Under the pieces are notes generated by a model. The model was not told the DNA's origin. It saw only the letters and a list, made by a program, of their open reading frames with translations, and searched no databases. The position numbers were made by a program, and so were the translations under genes. From Pelagicoccus sp. (GTDB lineage Bacteria > Verrucomicrobiota > Verrucomicrobiia > Opitutales > Opitutaceae): DNA of 64,000 bases. The stretch is from positions 1 to 64,000 of the forward strand of contig JANQRJ010000007.1 in the NCBI GenBank assembly GCA_028284635.1, in the 5' to 3' direction. Positions 1 through 11,095 of the stretch are shown piece after piece. Positions within the stretch are counted from its first letter, which is position 1; each line of letters begins with the position of its first letter.

Positions 1-17
1 CCAAAAGGCGTTGTGCT

Positions 18-93
18 GGAGGGCAATGCTCCGTCATTGCCGTGGAGCCTGCAGGGGAATAAACGCTGCGGCAACGACGGAGCGTTGCCCTCC
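18..93. repeat. Imperfect inverted repeat, 25-nt arms
   Basis: The arms at 18-42 and 69-93 pair over 25 nt with two mismatches; the outer ends are GGAGGGCAA and TTGCCCTCC. The sequence between them is 26 nt. It is a REP-like palindrome in the gene-free stretch before the first gene. No second full copy was recognised in the window. A short piece near 136-150 (GCGGGATCCGCGCTAC) recurs at about 41514-41530 and looks like a remnant of another repeat. Confidence 0.7.
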
Positions 94-203
94 AAATGAG
101 GTTTCTTCCGTTAAGTTGACGCCAATGTGCTCTGCGGGATCCGCGCTACCCAGAAAATGCCTCACAGATCTACTCAATATCGGTAAAAAAGCCGATTTTA
201 ATA

Positions 204-229
204 AAATATCGTTGAATTAGACGATATTT
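204..229. promoter_or_regulatory. Operator-like inverted repeat upstream of the SatD-like gene
   Basis: AAATATCGT (204-212) and ACGATATTT (221-229) form a perfect 9-bp inverted repeat with an 8-nt spacer. It ends 19 nt before the ATG at 249, inside an AT-rich stretch. The downstream protein ends in a helix-turn-helix-like segment, so autoregulation is a possible explanation. That link is inference. Confidence 0.45.
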
Positions 230-248
230 GTCGTTTATCGGTCTTTCC

Positions 249-935
249 ATGATGCATGCAGTGATTTCAGGGGATGTGATCGCGTTCACCAGCTTGTCGG
301 TTGCGCAGAGGGGCCAGCTAGAGGAGCGGATCAATGCTTTGCTAGGGGAACTGGCGTCAGGGTTCGCGGTTCATGGTCAGATCGTGCGGGGAGACTTTCT
401 GGAGCTTTACGTGCCGAAGCCGGAGCAGAGCTTTAGGGTGATGCTCTTGGCGAAGACCTTCGTACGAGCCCAGGAGCTTGAGATTGAGCCCAATGAGGAC
501 AAGCGGGTGAAGCTGTACCGCTCCCACGGGATTCGGCTGGCCCTAGGCATGGGTTCGCTGGAGCGGCTGGACTTGGAAAAGGGAATTCTAGATGGGGAAG
601 CGGTCTATCTGTCCGGGCGACTTTTGAACGAGGAGAAGACCCATGACAAAAAGCGGGTGACCGTAAAGCGGACCTTGTTTTTCCGCAGCGCGGATGCGGA
701 CCTGCAGGCGGAGATCGAACCGCTGCTGGCATTGGTGGACGAGCTTTTGGGGCGGGCGACCGGCAAGCAATGCGAAGTGCTGTACCACCGCCTGCTGAGC
801 AAGGAAGAGAAGCGGATCTCTGAAGAACTGAAGCGTGGCCAGTCCACTATCAACCAGCACACCACGCAAGCCGGCTGGCAAGCGATCGAGCAAGCTGTAG
901 AGCGTTTCGAAACGCGTGTATCCAAATTGTCCTAA
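249..935 (+). CDS. SatD-like protein with C-terminal HTH-like segment
   Basis: The product is 228 residues. It opens with MMHAVISGDVIAF, the N-terminal ISGD signature I associate with SatD-type proteins of Bacteroidota and related phyla. A central RGDFLEL and a GIRLALGMG stretch follow, and the C-terminal 40 residues (ISEELKRGQSTINQHTTQAG) look like a winged or simple helix-turn-helix. The molecular function of such proteins is not known to me; they are often beside a DUF3307 membrane protein, which is absent here. The frame stays open to a TTG at 228, but the ATG at 249 is preferred because the TTG lies in the operator-like repeat. Its stop overlaps the convergent oxidoreductase stop by 3-4 nt. 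Confidence 0.6.
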   Translation: MMHAVISGDVIAFTSLSVAQRGQLEERINALLGELASGFAVHGQIVRGDFLELYVPKPEQSFRVMLLAKTFVRAQELEIEPNEDKRVKLYRSHGIRLALGMGSLERLDLEKGILDGEAVYLSGRLLNEEKTHDKKRVTVKRTLFFRSADADLQAEIEPLLALVDELLGRATGKQCEVLYHRLLSKEEKRISEELKRGQSTINQHTTQAGWQAIEQAVERFETRVSKLS

Positions 936-1939
936 CGGATTTCAGCTGAGTTGGCCAAAGCGATAGCGTGTTCGTAGTCGTTTAAGGCGTTGTAGGCATC
1001 GTGTAGCGTTGGATGGGGGAACTGGGATGGGAAAACCTCGAAGAAGGCGAGCAGCTCGCGCTCGAAACCTAACTCTAGGTAGTGCGTCTCGTCGATTCGC
1101 TGGAGACGTTCCTCTTCGTCGAGTTCTCCTTTTGCCTTAAGGTCGTCGTCTTCATTGGACAAAACGGTCTTGCTCTTGTCGAAGGGAAATTCGAAGCGCG
1201 TCTTCCTGCCCGAATCGGATGTGAATAGATAGTCTTCGACATCGGAATCGGCATTCGAGCAGAAGGAAAAGGCTCGCGTCGCGCCGCTCTCGGTTTCGGC
1301 CAGGACGTCCAGTCGCGTTCGATTCAGACTCCAGGAAGCTGACTTGATTCGAAAAGCTCCGCCTACGCTTCGGACGAAATCGAAAGCGTGAACGGAGACG
1401 TCGTGAAAGAAGATCTCTCGCGAGCGATTCTTCCGATACAGCTTTGCCTCGATACGGCCCTCGCCGTCTTCTTCCGCAATTCTAGCTCGCAACTCATCGG
1501 ATCGAGGGCAGTAGCGACGGTTGAATGCCACAAACGTCTTTTCAAAGGCTGGGATATCGAGGAGGGATTCAAGATCGGAGCTCGTTTCCGCTACTGGTTT
1601 TTCGACAAACAAGGGAATGTTCAGATCCGCAAGCGACTTCATCGTCTTCGGCGTAGCCTCGGGTGGAAGCAGGCAGAGAATGGCGTCGAAATGATTGTCC
1701 CATTCCACCTCTCCCAACGATCGAAAGCATCTAGCCTCGGGAAGTAATTTCCCTGCTAGGGAAAGGGCTTCCTTATTGGTGTCGACGATTGCGTCTGCTT
1801 TGATTTGCAAACCCAGGCGAGCCACGGATCTGAAAGCGGACAGGTAAGGCTTCTGGAAAACCCATCCAGCTCCAATAACGAGAACGCGCTTGCAGACAGG
1901 TTCAATACTCTGAGAGTTTGAAGTCGCTTGGTCTTTCAT
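932..1939 (-). CDS. Gfo/Idh/MocA family oxidoreductase
   Basis: This is a probable NAD(P)-dependent sugar or cyclitol dehydrogenase, or a relative. The Rossmann start RVLVIGAGWVF comes early, and the family's EKP signature is present as LFVEKPVAETSSD. A C-terminal alpha/beta domain follows, with HDVSVHAFDFV in the position of the usual catalytic/metal region. The start chosen here (MKDQATSN) gives 335 residues, normal for the family. The frame runs upstream to 2095, but that extension would be encoded by a perfect 29-bp inverted repeat and has low-complexity, non-family sequence. The substrate is unknown. It converges on the SatD-like gene and overlaps its stop. Confidence 0.8.
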   Translation of the reverse strand: MKDQATSNSQSIEPVCKRVLVIGAGWVFQKPYLSAFRSVARLGLQIKADAIVDTNKEALSLAGKLLPEARCFRSLGEVEWDNHFDAILCLLPPEATPKTMKSLADLNIPLFVEKPVAETSSDLESLLDIPAFEKTFVAFNRRYCPRSDELRARIAEEDGEGRIEAKLYRKNRSREIFFHDVSVHAFDFVRSVGGAFRIKSASWSLNRTRLDVLAETESGATRAFSFCSNADSDVEDYLFTSDSGRKTRFEFPFDKSKTVLSNEDDDLKAKGELDEEERLQRIDETHYLELGFERELLAFFEVFPSQFPHPTLHDAYNALNDYEHAIALANSAEIR

Positions 1940-1963
1940 CCCGCTGTTTTGCTGCATCTCACA

Positions 1964-2059
1964 AGAATGATTTTGCCGATAAATGATTTTGCAAAAAGGC
2001 TGCCTAAAGTCTTCTGGAAGGATGGAAAAAGCAAAATCATTTATCGGCAAAATCATTCT
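1964..2059. repeat. Perfect 29-bp inverted repeat
   Basis: Arms at 1964-1992 and 2031-2059 are exact reverse complements over 29 nt, with a 38-nt spacer. Each arm itself holds two tandem AATGATTTTGC units separated by CGATA. It lies just upstream of the oxidoreductase start at 1939, so it could be a 5'-leader hairpin, a double operator, or a small inserted palindrome. The other repeat families of the window share no sequence with it. Confidence 0.85.
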
Positions 2060-2252
2060 CCTGCATTGCCGGTGCGATTGAGTTCTGCTCGGCATACGTA
2101 GGGTATGCTCTTGTTCGCCTCGCGAGCGCGCTGTGAAATTCTCTAGTATTGCGTAGCAGAACGGAAATCGTTTTCCTGCTAGAGCTTTTCAAAAAACCTT
2201 CAATGCCGATAGTACCCGATTAGATAGGCCGGGAATTACAAATCTAATCCCT

Positions 2253-2756
2253 ATGAATATGTTTAGAATTTTAGCTTTGCTAGCCGTGAGCGGCGCAATC
2301 CTTTCAGCTCAAGCCGTTGGCGAGGAGCCCCAGCCCATAGAGGCCAGTGTGACTGCCAGCTCTTGGGAGACGGTAAAGCACGGAGGTTTTAGGGACTTTC
2401 CACCCGAGCTCACTTTGGACGGAGACTTTCATCCCCATTCCTCCTGGCGGGCGGAAGGCGAAGGAGTTTGGATACAGTACGAGATTTCCGGAGAGCAGCT
2501 CCCTGAAAAGATCGGTCTCCAGTTCTTCAAAGGCTCCGAGCGTCGCTACTCTTTCGAGATCCAGACGAGCAAGACAGGCAAGGAAGGCGATTGGTCCGCG
2601 ACGAGCGGCAAGCTTGAAAGCAGCGGCTCCGCGACGGATTGGGAGTTCTTCGAACTTCCTGGCGAGAGCTCGAACTTCATTCGCATTGTTGGCTATGGAA
2701 ACTCCTCCGAGAAATTTCCGGAATGGACCAACATTGTGGAAGTCGCATTCGAGTAG
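2253..2756 (+). CDS. Secreted discoidin (F5/8 type C)-like protein
   Basis: The product is 167 residues with a clear signal peptide (MNMFRILALLAVSGAILSAQA). The mature part begins with a VTASSW strand and continues with LTLDGDFHPHSSWRAEGEGVWIQYEI, the pattern of a discoidin or galactose-binding jelly-roll domain (TxDGdxxxxSxWxxxGxGxWIxxDL). A late FIRIVGYGNSS...WTNIVEVAFE matches the closing strands. Such domains bind carbohydrate or mediate adhesion at the cell surface. Here the domain is the whole protein, without a catalytic partner. It stands alone, followed by a MITE-like element. Confidence 0.7.
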   Translation: MNMFRILALLAVSGAILSAQAVGEEPQPIEASVTASSWETVKHGGFRDFPPELTLDGDFHPHSSWRAEGEGVWIQYEISGEQLPEKIGLQFFKGSERRYSFEIQTSKTGKEGDWSATSGKLESSGSATDWEFFELPGESSNFIRIVGYGNSSEKFPEWTNIVEVAFE

Positions 2757-2769
2757 AAGAACCCCGCTG

Positions 2770-2908
2770 CAAGGAGGGTGTTGAAAAAGTCTATCGACAG
2801 CTGCGATTTTGTAGCCGCGTTCGTGAGAACGCGGTCCTATCGGACTACGTTACGCGTTCTCACGAACGCGGCTACGCCTCAAAACGGAATTTTTCAACGC
2901 CCTCCAAG
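2770..2908. mobile_element. Family B MITE-like element (copy 1)
   Basis: The element spans 2774-2904 (131 bp). Its ends are GAGGGTGTTGAAAAAGTC on the left and AATTTTTCAACGCCCTC on the right. CAAG flanks it on both sides (2770-2773 and 2905-2908), as expected for a target-site duplication. Inside lies a long second palindrome around GTAGCCGCGTTCGTGAGAAC. It has no coding capacity. Other copies are near 29341, 61860 and, decayed, 22424. Confidence 0.85.
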
Positions 2909-3021
2909 CTGTGGGGTATTTATACCCAAATCAAATAAAAGGGCTTCGCATTCCACAAACAACGGGTTGCCCCGAATTGTTCACTACGACCTTCGGCGAC
3001 TCTGAGCCCTCTAGCGTCTGG

Positions 3022-4410
3022 TCACTCTGAAGTATCGATTCGGTAGCTAGCTAGTTCGACGAGCTGCTCCGGAGTTATCGTCTTCTCTAGTTCGTAGAAC
3101 GTTAATGCCTCTATGATCGCTCGTTGGGTTTCACCAAGGGCAGCCTGATTGGCATATGCGTTTATCAGCCCGGCGCGATCCACACTCTGACCGTATCGGA
3201 GCGGGTAAGAGCCCCTGATGAGGTCCTCGCGTCCATCGATGTAGGCATTGCTTGCAGTAACGACGTCTTGCGCGAGTCCTGCCATAATCGATTTCTGGGT
3301 TTCGTCGAGGACGCCGAGAAATCTGTTGGCGGCGTCGGAACGAGAGACGTTTGCCCGGTCGATGTAGCGGTAATAGGCGAAGCCGAAGTAGTTGGAGATC
3401 TTTCCAGGAGGCAGTATCACGGCGTCGTCTACGGCGCCAGTTAGCCAGGAGATCATTTTGCTAGCGATGGCGAGTAGGGCGTCTCTTTGCGCGCCGTTTA
3501 AATCGGCGACTTCGGACTCGACAGTCGCGGTGTTTGGACCGTCTTGCTGCATGTCGGGGATGGTGGTAGCTCCGGAGCGAATGTCTTGGAAGGCCTGTAG
3601 TTGTTCCGTGGATAGGGTTGGGAGGATCTCGCTATAGGCCTCGGCGGAAGTCATTGTAAGCTCGGCTTCGTTGCGACCCAATTGCAGTCCGATTGAAATG
3701 GCATTTGCGATATCGAGTTCTCTGCCCTCTCTGATAGCCCAGAGCTCGTCCACGAGGTCGAGGCGGATATCGAAGAATTCTTCGAACAGGGGTTCGTGTA
3801 CGCGCATCAGTTCGTAGAGAACCTGGCGTTGGTCGGCGTTGAGTATTTCCAGTGTTTCCATCCACGAAGCTCCGCGAAAGCCTTCGTCTGCTTGGGACCC
3901 TTCTCTGTCGCGAATCTCTTGACGGAGAGCGGCGTAGCCAAAGTAGTTAGCGACCTCTCCGACTGGCTCGTGGTAAGCCTGCTCGAGCGTTCCGGTGAAG
4001 TAAGCAAAGGCTTTTGCGGCGACGATCGTGCGGTATCCTGAAGCTTCGTTGTCGAGAGAATCGGGCGATACTCTGTTTGATGCTATCGGGTGGCCTAGCC
4101 AGCTCTCCGGGGTGCCGTAGTTTACGTTGCGAACGAAACGATAAAACGTTGCGGGAAAGCCTGGGGCAGGGAGTGCCAGTCTAATTGGCTGACTGGGATT
4201 GCCCGCTTGGACTTCTCCGACATCGACCCAGAGTGTCAGGTCGGAGGATTTTTGGAGCTGATAAATATATCCATCTTCTGTGGTATAGCTGATTTGGATT
4301 CCTTCTCGTTCGCCGGAATTTTCGATAGATGGGTCGGCTAGCGAGATCCTCTGATCGGCTATAGCAACCATGAGGGCCAACGCTAGCAGCGAGTGTTTTC
4401 GAATTCTCAC
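3022..4410 (-). CDS. Secreted LTxxQ-module protein, paralogue of the upstream cytochrome protein
   Basis: The product is 462 residues with a signal peptide. Residues about 40-95 (YTTEDGYIYQLQKSSDLTLW...FYRFV) are the beta-sandwich-like segment common in secreted verrucomicrobial proteins. Two divergent ~145-residue modules follow (about 130-280 and 315-455). Each opens with an aromatic-rich (F/W)(T/L)TG and then (N)YFGF/YFGY, and carries helical segments with LxxxQ motifs: LNADQ, LSTEQ, LNGAQ, LDETQ, LGETQ and ITPEQ. These resemble the LTxxQ motif of CpxP/Spy periplasmic proteins. It lacks the haem site of its upstream partner. Its start overlaps that gene's stop by 4 nt, so the two are translationally coupled. 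Function is unknown. Confidence 0.7.
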   Translation of the reverse strand: MRIRKHSLLALALMVAIADQRISLADPSIENSGEREGIQISYTTEDGYIYQLQKSSDLTLWVDVGEVQAGNPSQPIRLALPAPGFPATFYRFVRNVNYGTPESWLGHPIASNRVSPDSLDNEASGYRTIVAAKAFAYFTGTLEQAYHEPVGEVANYFGYAALRQEIRDREGSQADEGFRGASWMETLEILNADQRQVLYELMRVHEPLFEEFFDIRLDLVDELWAIREGRELDIANAISIGLQLGRNEAELTMTSAEAYSEILPTLSTEQLQAFQDIRSGATTIPDMQQDGPNTATVESEVADLNGAQRDALLAIASKMISWLTGAVDDAVILPPGKISNYFGFAYYRYIDRANVSRSDAANRFLGVLDETQKSIMAGLAQDVVTASNAYIDGREDLIRGSYPLRYGQSVDRAGLINAYANQAALGETQRAIIEALTFYELEKTITPEQLVELASYRIDTSE

Positions 4411-5963
4411 AGAGTTTCGAGGTATTGGATAAGCGCGTCCCGGTCGGCTTCGTTGAGCAGACCTTGGAATCCCATCTTGTTGCCTGGGGCGAATTCGCTG
4501 GGGTTGGCCAGGAATTCGTCTAGCGTATCCGCATCCCAGTTGCCTCTCTTATTGGCTATCCTTTTTAGAGCGTATGAGTAATCGAAGCTCTTTAGGGTTG
4601 CTATTGGACTGTCGAGAATGCTCTGCAGGCTGGGAGCGACTTGCGGTTGGGCATGACAGTTTTGACAGAGATTGTAGAGAACCTCGCCACGAGCCAGTGT
4701 ATCCAAATTTTCCATCACTTTGGAATCGAGCGTGTATTCCGAGCGAAGCTTCATCATGGCTTGATCTTGCGCCGGGCTCATCGCGCTGCGAATTCGCTGG
4801 TAGGCCTTAGCCTCCATCATTCCGGCGGCGATTTCCAGCAGGCCCAGCTCGTGAGCAATTGCCTGGTAGCGTTCTAGGCTAAAGCTGTCCGGCGCCTCGC
4901 GTAGCTTTTCCATTTCGAGGAGCAGCTCGGAGCGCTTTGCTTTAAACGCGCCGACGATTGGAACAAGATCCCTCGTGGCGTCGCTGATGACGTCTTGTTG
5001 CTTCGCATTCAGGAGCTGCTGAAATTGTTTTGATATCCTTCCTCGGCTAGCTCCGTGTCCGCTCTTGTGTCGAATAGAGACGAAGCCGAAAAATTGGGCG
5101 GGTTGGCCAAGTGGCATGACCTTATTGTCCTCCATCTTCCCGGTGAACCATGTGAAGGCCTTGGCGAATAGGTCCTCGTATTGAGCTTCCAATTCGCGGT
5201 CGAGGCCATCGACTTGAAAATTGCGAGGATGCTTCTCTCCCGTCGCGGCAAGAGCCGGATTAGCTCGCCAGGCTCGCAGTTGCTTCCATTGATCTTCCGT
5301 AAGCAGGTCTTCGACGGCTGCGAAGGCTTTCGCTTCGTAGAGAGCCACCTCAGCGTTTAGCCAGCCGAACGCGCGAGCGAGGGAAGTCATTTTGGCATCG
5401 TCGAAATCCTCCCCGGTGTAGAGATGATTTTCCAGCTCCCGAAGGATCTTGCTGCGCGTAGCCCACCAACTAGCGAGGCTTGCTTCTTCTGCTCGAACTG
5501 CATCAGCGATGATCTCTCTTTGCTCAGGCGTAGCTATCTGGTGAAAGGCGCGTCCCAGCTCGCCGCGCTTGGCGACACGGCCGCTTTGATAGCGGAGAGC
5601 GACGAAACCGAAGAACTGAGCGTTCTTGCCGATGGAGAGTTTTTCATTGTCGGCTGGCGAGCCGCTCAGCCAGGTGAAGCCTTTCGAGTAGAGAGCCATT
5701 TCGATGTCTCTGGCGGAATGTCGGCCTGAATATTCGCTTCTGTCCCAGTCCGCGCCTCGGTCGTTTTTCTTCCCTCTCCGTTGGCCGTTCTTCGCTTGCT
5801 TCTCGGGTTCCTTCTGGAGCTGCTGTTGGCTCCTTTCGTAAGTCTTTTGCCCGTCTTGCTCGTTCGTGAGCGAATTTCGCCCGTTCAGGTTCGCACAGGG
5901 GAAGGAGACGCTGATCAGGGCTAGGAGAACTGTGAGGCGATTCGAGAATTTCATGAGGCGCAT
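4407..5963 (-). CDS. Secreted LTxxQ-module protein with C-terminal cytochrome c domain
   Basis: The product is 518 residues: signal peptide, a charged linker (about 35-85), two ~145-residue modules (about 90-235 and 265-405), and a cytochrome c domain (about 420-518). Both modules carry GFTWLSG/AFTWFTG, then AQFFGF, then R(Y/H)xSG, plus LxxxQ helices (ATPEQ, LTEDQ, LNAKQ, MSPAQ). The haem site is CQNCH at 433-437, and M497 in GNKMGFQG is a likely axial ligand. It is first in a two-gene operon and divergent from a response regulator, whose regulon plausibly includes it. The combination of repeated periplasmic modules with a haem domain is not one I recognise. Confidence 0.75.
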   Translation of the reverse strand: MRLMKFSNRLTVLLALISVSFPCANLNGRNSLTNEQDGQKTYERSQQQLQKEPEKQAKNGQRRGKKNDRGADWDRSEYSGRHSARDIEMALYSKGFTWLSGSPADNEKLSIGKNAQFFGFVALRYQSGRVAKRGELGRAFHQIATPEQREIIADAVRAEEASLASWWATRSKILRELENHLYTGEDFDDAKMTSLARAFGWLNAEVALYEAKAFAAVEDLLTEDQWKQLRAWRANPALAATGEKHPRNFQVDGLDRELEAQYEDLFAKAFTWFTGKMEDNKVMPLGQPAQFFGFVSIRHKSGHGASRGRISKQFQQLLNAKQQDVISDATRDLVPIVGAFKAKRSELLLEMEKLREAPDSFSLERYQAIAHELGLLEIAAGMMEAKAYQRIRSAMSPAQDQAMMKLRSEYTLDSKVMENLDTLARGEVLYNLCQNCHAQPQVAPSLQSILDSPIATLKSFDYSYALKRIANKRGNWDADTLDEFLANPSEFAPGNKMGFQGLLNEADRDALIQYLETL

Positions 5964-5993
5964 TTTTCCGCTTCGCCTTACTGTAAGATGAGA

Positions 5994-6036
5994 AGATTAA
6001 CGCTTAGGCCTGCCCAAAATTAATTTGCGTTAATCT
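5994..6036. promoter_or_regulatory. Inverted repeat in the divergent promoter region
   Basis: AGATTAACGC (5994-6003) and GCGTTAATCT (6027-6036) are a perfect 10-bp inverted repeat with a 23-nt spacer. They lie midway between the cytochrome operon and the divergent response regulator gene. Position and symmetry fit a binding site for the regulator encoded at 6091. No footprint evidence exists here. Confidence 0.45.
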
Positions 6037-6090
6037 TTGCGTTTTTCTGTAGCGGAAGCGACCGAGTGGTAGTTTCCTATTGCTCTGGTT

Positions 6091-6765
6091 ATGAAGATCT
6101 TGGTCGTGGAAGATGATCCGAAGCTGTCCGGCTTTATTCAAAAGGGATTAGCGGCCGAAGGCCTGGTGGTGGATCTCTGCGGCGACGGAGATGAAGGATA
6201 TACGCTGGCTACTACCCGCGACTATGATGCGATCGTTCTGGATATCATGCTGCCAGGACGAGACGGCTTGAGCATCCTCAGAAATCTTCGCGAGAAGAGC
6301 ATCGATACGCCTGTGATCCTGTTGACCGCTCGTAGCTCGCTCAACGAACGGCTCGACGGCCTAAAGCTTGGAGCGGATGACTACCTGACGAAACCCTTTT
6401 ACGTGGAGGAGCTGGCGGCGCGTATCCACGCGGTGACGAGGCGAGGCTCGAGCCAAGCCCTTTCGCTTCTTTCGAATGAGTCCGTATCCATAAATCCAGT
6501 CACGCGAGAGGTGAGAAATGGCGGGGAATTGGTCGAGCTTTCGGCGAGGGAGTTCACATTGCTCGCTTTCCTAATGCGTTCGCCTGGACGAGTTTTCTCT
6601 AGGGCGCAGATCTGCGAACACGTGTGGCAATATCACTTCGATCCTTCCACGAATATCGTGGATGTATACGTACAAAAGCTACGCAAGAAGCTCGGCAAGG
6701 AAGGCTCAGCGGTCATCGAGACAGTTAGAGGCGTAGGCTATCGAGCGCGAGGAAGCGAGCGATGA
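6091..6765 (+). CDS. OmpR/PhoB-family response regulator
   Basis: The product is 224 residues. The receiver domain shows the acidic pair in VVEDDP, the phospho-acceptor D51 in IVLDIMLPGRDG, and the conserved K in LTKPF. The C-terminal winged-helix domain has FSRAQICEHVW and NIVDVYVQKLRKKL, typical of the OmpR class and closest in feel to the CusR/CopR group. The gene overlaps the kinase start by 4 nt (ATGA). It is divergent from the cytochrome/LTxxQ operon, with a 10-bp inverted repeat between them, so that operon is the obvious candidate target. Confidence 0.92.
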   Translation: MKILVVEDDPKLSGFIQKGLAAEGLVVDLCGDGDEGYTLATTRDYDAIVLDIMLPGRDGLSILRNLREKSIDTPVILLTARSSLNERLDGLKLGADDYLTKPFYVEELAARIHAVTRRGSSQALSLLSNESVSINPVTREVRNGGELVELSAREFTLLAFLMRSPGRVFSRAQICEHVWQYHFDPSTNIVDVYVQKLRKKLGKEGSAVIETVRGVGYRARGSER

Positions 6766-8234
6766 AACCACGCGGATCCCGCATGTCGTTCCGTCTTCGA
6801 ATGGCGCTCTTGGCCGGGAGCTTGACGGCGCTCTTCGTGGTCATCGCTTGTTGGGTGCTGTGGGACCTTACCTATCGTTTTAATTTGGATACGGTAGATT
6901 CCTCCCTTGAGCGAATTGGCCGATCCAATCTGGAGCGAGTCTCTGGCCAATCGTATTGGCGTCGCTTAGACGACTCGCTCTCAGTCTTGGCGGGCGGTGA
7001 ACCGGATGCTCCCGTTTATGCTATCCACGTGGACAATGCGGACCGCCACGTGTACCGCAGCGAATCCTGGCCAAAGGGATTCGACGAGCAGCGTAAGGCT
7101 GCGATCGACAGCATTCCATTGGGATCGGAAGACCCGCCAAAAGAGCCGCAAAGGGGAGTGCCCGTCTCGACAACGAATCCAGCCCTCCCGATCTTGGGCG
7201 CCTCGTTTGCTACAGTGACCGACCTCGATGGGGGACGTTGGCGTTTAGCCGCATTGAGAAATCACTACCAAAGCTTGGCGATCGCTATGGATATGGCTGC
7301 CTTCGAGAAGAGCATGAAGACTTTGAGGAGTAGATTCCTAGCCGTGTTGCCATTCGCTTTGCTAGGAGTCGGAGCGATGGCTTGGTGGTTCTCCCAACGG
7401 TCGCTTGAACCTGTTTCGAGATTGGCGAGCGCGGTTGAAAGCATGAGCGCTTCCGGTCTCGATTATCGGATAGACTTGGAGCGATATGATCCCGAGTACA
7501 GACGCCTCGCCGTCATGTTCAACAAAATGCTGGAGAGGTTGGAGTCCTCCTTTAATCAAGCCAGCAGATTCAGCTCGGACGCGTCGCATGAACTCAATAC
7601 TCCTTTGACGCGATTGCAGATGGAGCTGGAATCGGCTCTTGCTGAAGCGCCAGCCGCATCGCCGCAGCAGACTGTATACTCCAATCTTCTGGATGAGATA
7701 GGCCATCTAAAGAATATAGCCCACAAGCTTTCCTTGCTTTCTCTCAGCGACGCGGGGACTCTCCCGCTGGATCGCGAAAAGCTGGATCTCGGGCGAATGA
7801 TCCAAGGCGTAGTAGAAGACTGGAAAGATTTGGCGGCCGATCGACCATTGAAGGTCAAGATTCAGGAGGGAGTCTATATTCAGGCAGACGCTCTGCTAAT
7901 GGAGCAAGCGTTTCAAAATCTGATGAGCAACGCTTTGAAATATGGTAGGGAAAAAGGCGAAGTGGAAGTCCTGTTGAGTCAGAAAGATGGCTATGCTTCG
8001 ATAACCGTATCCAATGAGGGGGACCCAATTCCAGAGAGTGAGCAGGTTAGGGTATTCGATCGATTCTATCGGTCCGACGTGGCAAGGAGCGCTGCGATAA
8101 GCGGTACAGGACTGGGCTTAAGCCTGACCCGTGAAATCCTCAGAGCCCATGGCGGAGAGCTGCTATTGCGAAGCTCGAACGACTGTCGAACGGTGTTCGA
8201 AGTCGTCATTCACTGCTCCGATGGCCGTGCGTAA
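6762..8234 (+). CDS. Sensor histidine kinase, partner of the adjacent regulator
   Basis: The product is 490 residues. TM1 lies near 13-35 and a periplasmic sensor region runs to about 190. TM2 (LAVLPFALLGVGAMAWWF) leads into a HAMP segment ending LAVMFNKMLERLE. The HisKA box is FSSDASHELNTPLTRLQ, with the phospho-accepting His in SHELNTP. The N box is NLMSNALKYG and the G box is GTGLGLSLTREIL. The layout matches heavy-metal-type (CusS-like) kinases. The ligand is unknown; coupling to an operon of periplasmic LTxxQ/cytochrome proteins suggests envelope or redox sensing. That is inference. Confidence 0.92.
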   Translation: MKPRGSRMSFRLRMALLAGSLTALFVVIACWVLWDLTYRFNLDTVDSSLERIGRSNLERVSGQSYWRRLDDSLSVLAGGEPDAPVYAIHVDNADRHVYRSESWPKGFDEQRKAAIDSIPLGSEDPPKEPQRGVPVSTTNPALPILGASFATVTDLDGGRWRLAALRNHYQSLAIAMDMAAFEKSMKTLRSRFLAVLPFALLGVGAMAWWFSQRSLEPVSRLASAVESMSASGLDYRIDLERYDPEYRRLAVMFNKMLERLESSFNQASRFSSDASHELNTPLTRLQMELESALAEAPAASPQQTVYSNLLDEIGHLKNIAHKLSLLSLSDAGTLPLDREKLDLGRMIQGVVEDWKDLAADRPLKVKIQEGVYIQADALLMEQAFQNLMSNALKYGREKGEVEVLLSQKDGYASITVSNEGDPIPESEQVRVFDRFYRSDVARSAAISGTGLGLSLTREILRAHGGELLLRSSNDCRTVFEVVIHCSDGRA

Positions 8235-8368
8235 GTTAAGTGACTGGTGGCTTTCGGGGGGATGGACGAGCTTAGTCCTAAGCCTCCGATTCAGGGGACA
8301 TAAAGGGTAGACGCGGATTTTACGGCGCTTTACGCGAAAATAGCCGAATCTGTCGCTTTGCTTACAGC

Positions 8369-11086
<2,718 letters not shown>

Positions 11087-11095
11087 GTTTGCTTA

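Noticed and set aside
11..220. Open frame of 69 codons at the left edge
   Set aside because: It runs through both arms of a 25-nt inverted repeat and has no recognisable protein features.
1940..2095. N-terminal extension of the first Gfo/Idh/MocA oxidoreductase
   Set aside because: It is encoded by the perfect inverted repeat at 1964-2059 and adds 52 residues absent from the family; the ATG at 1939 gives the normal start.
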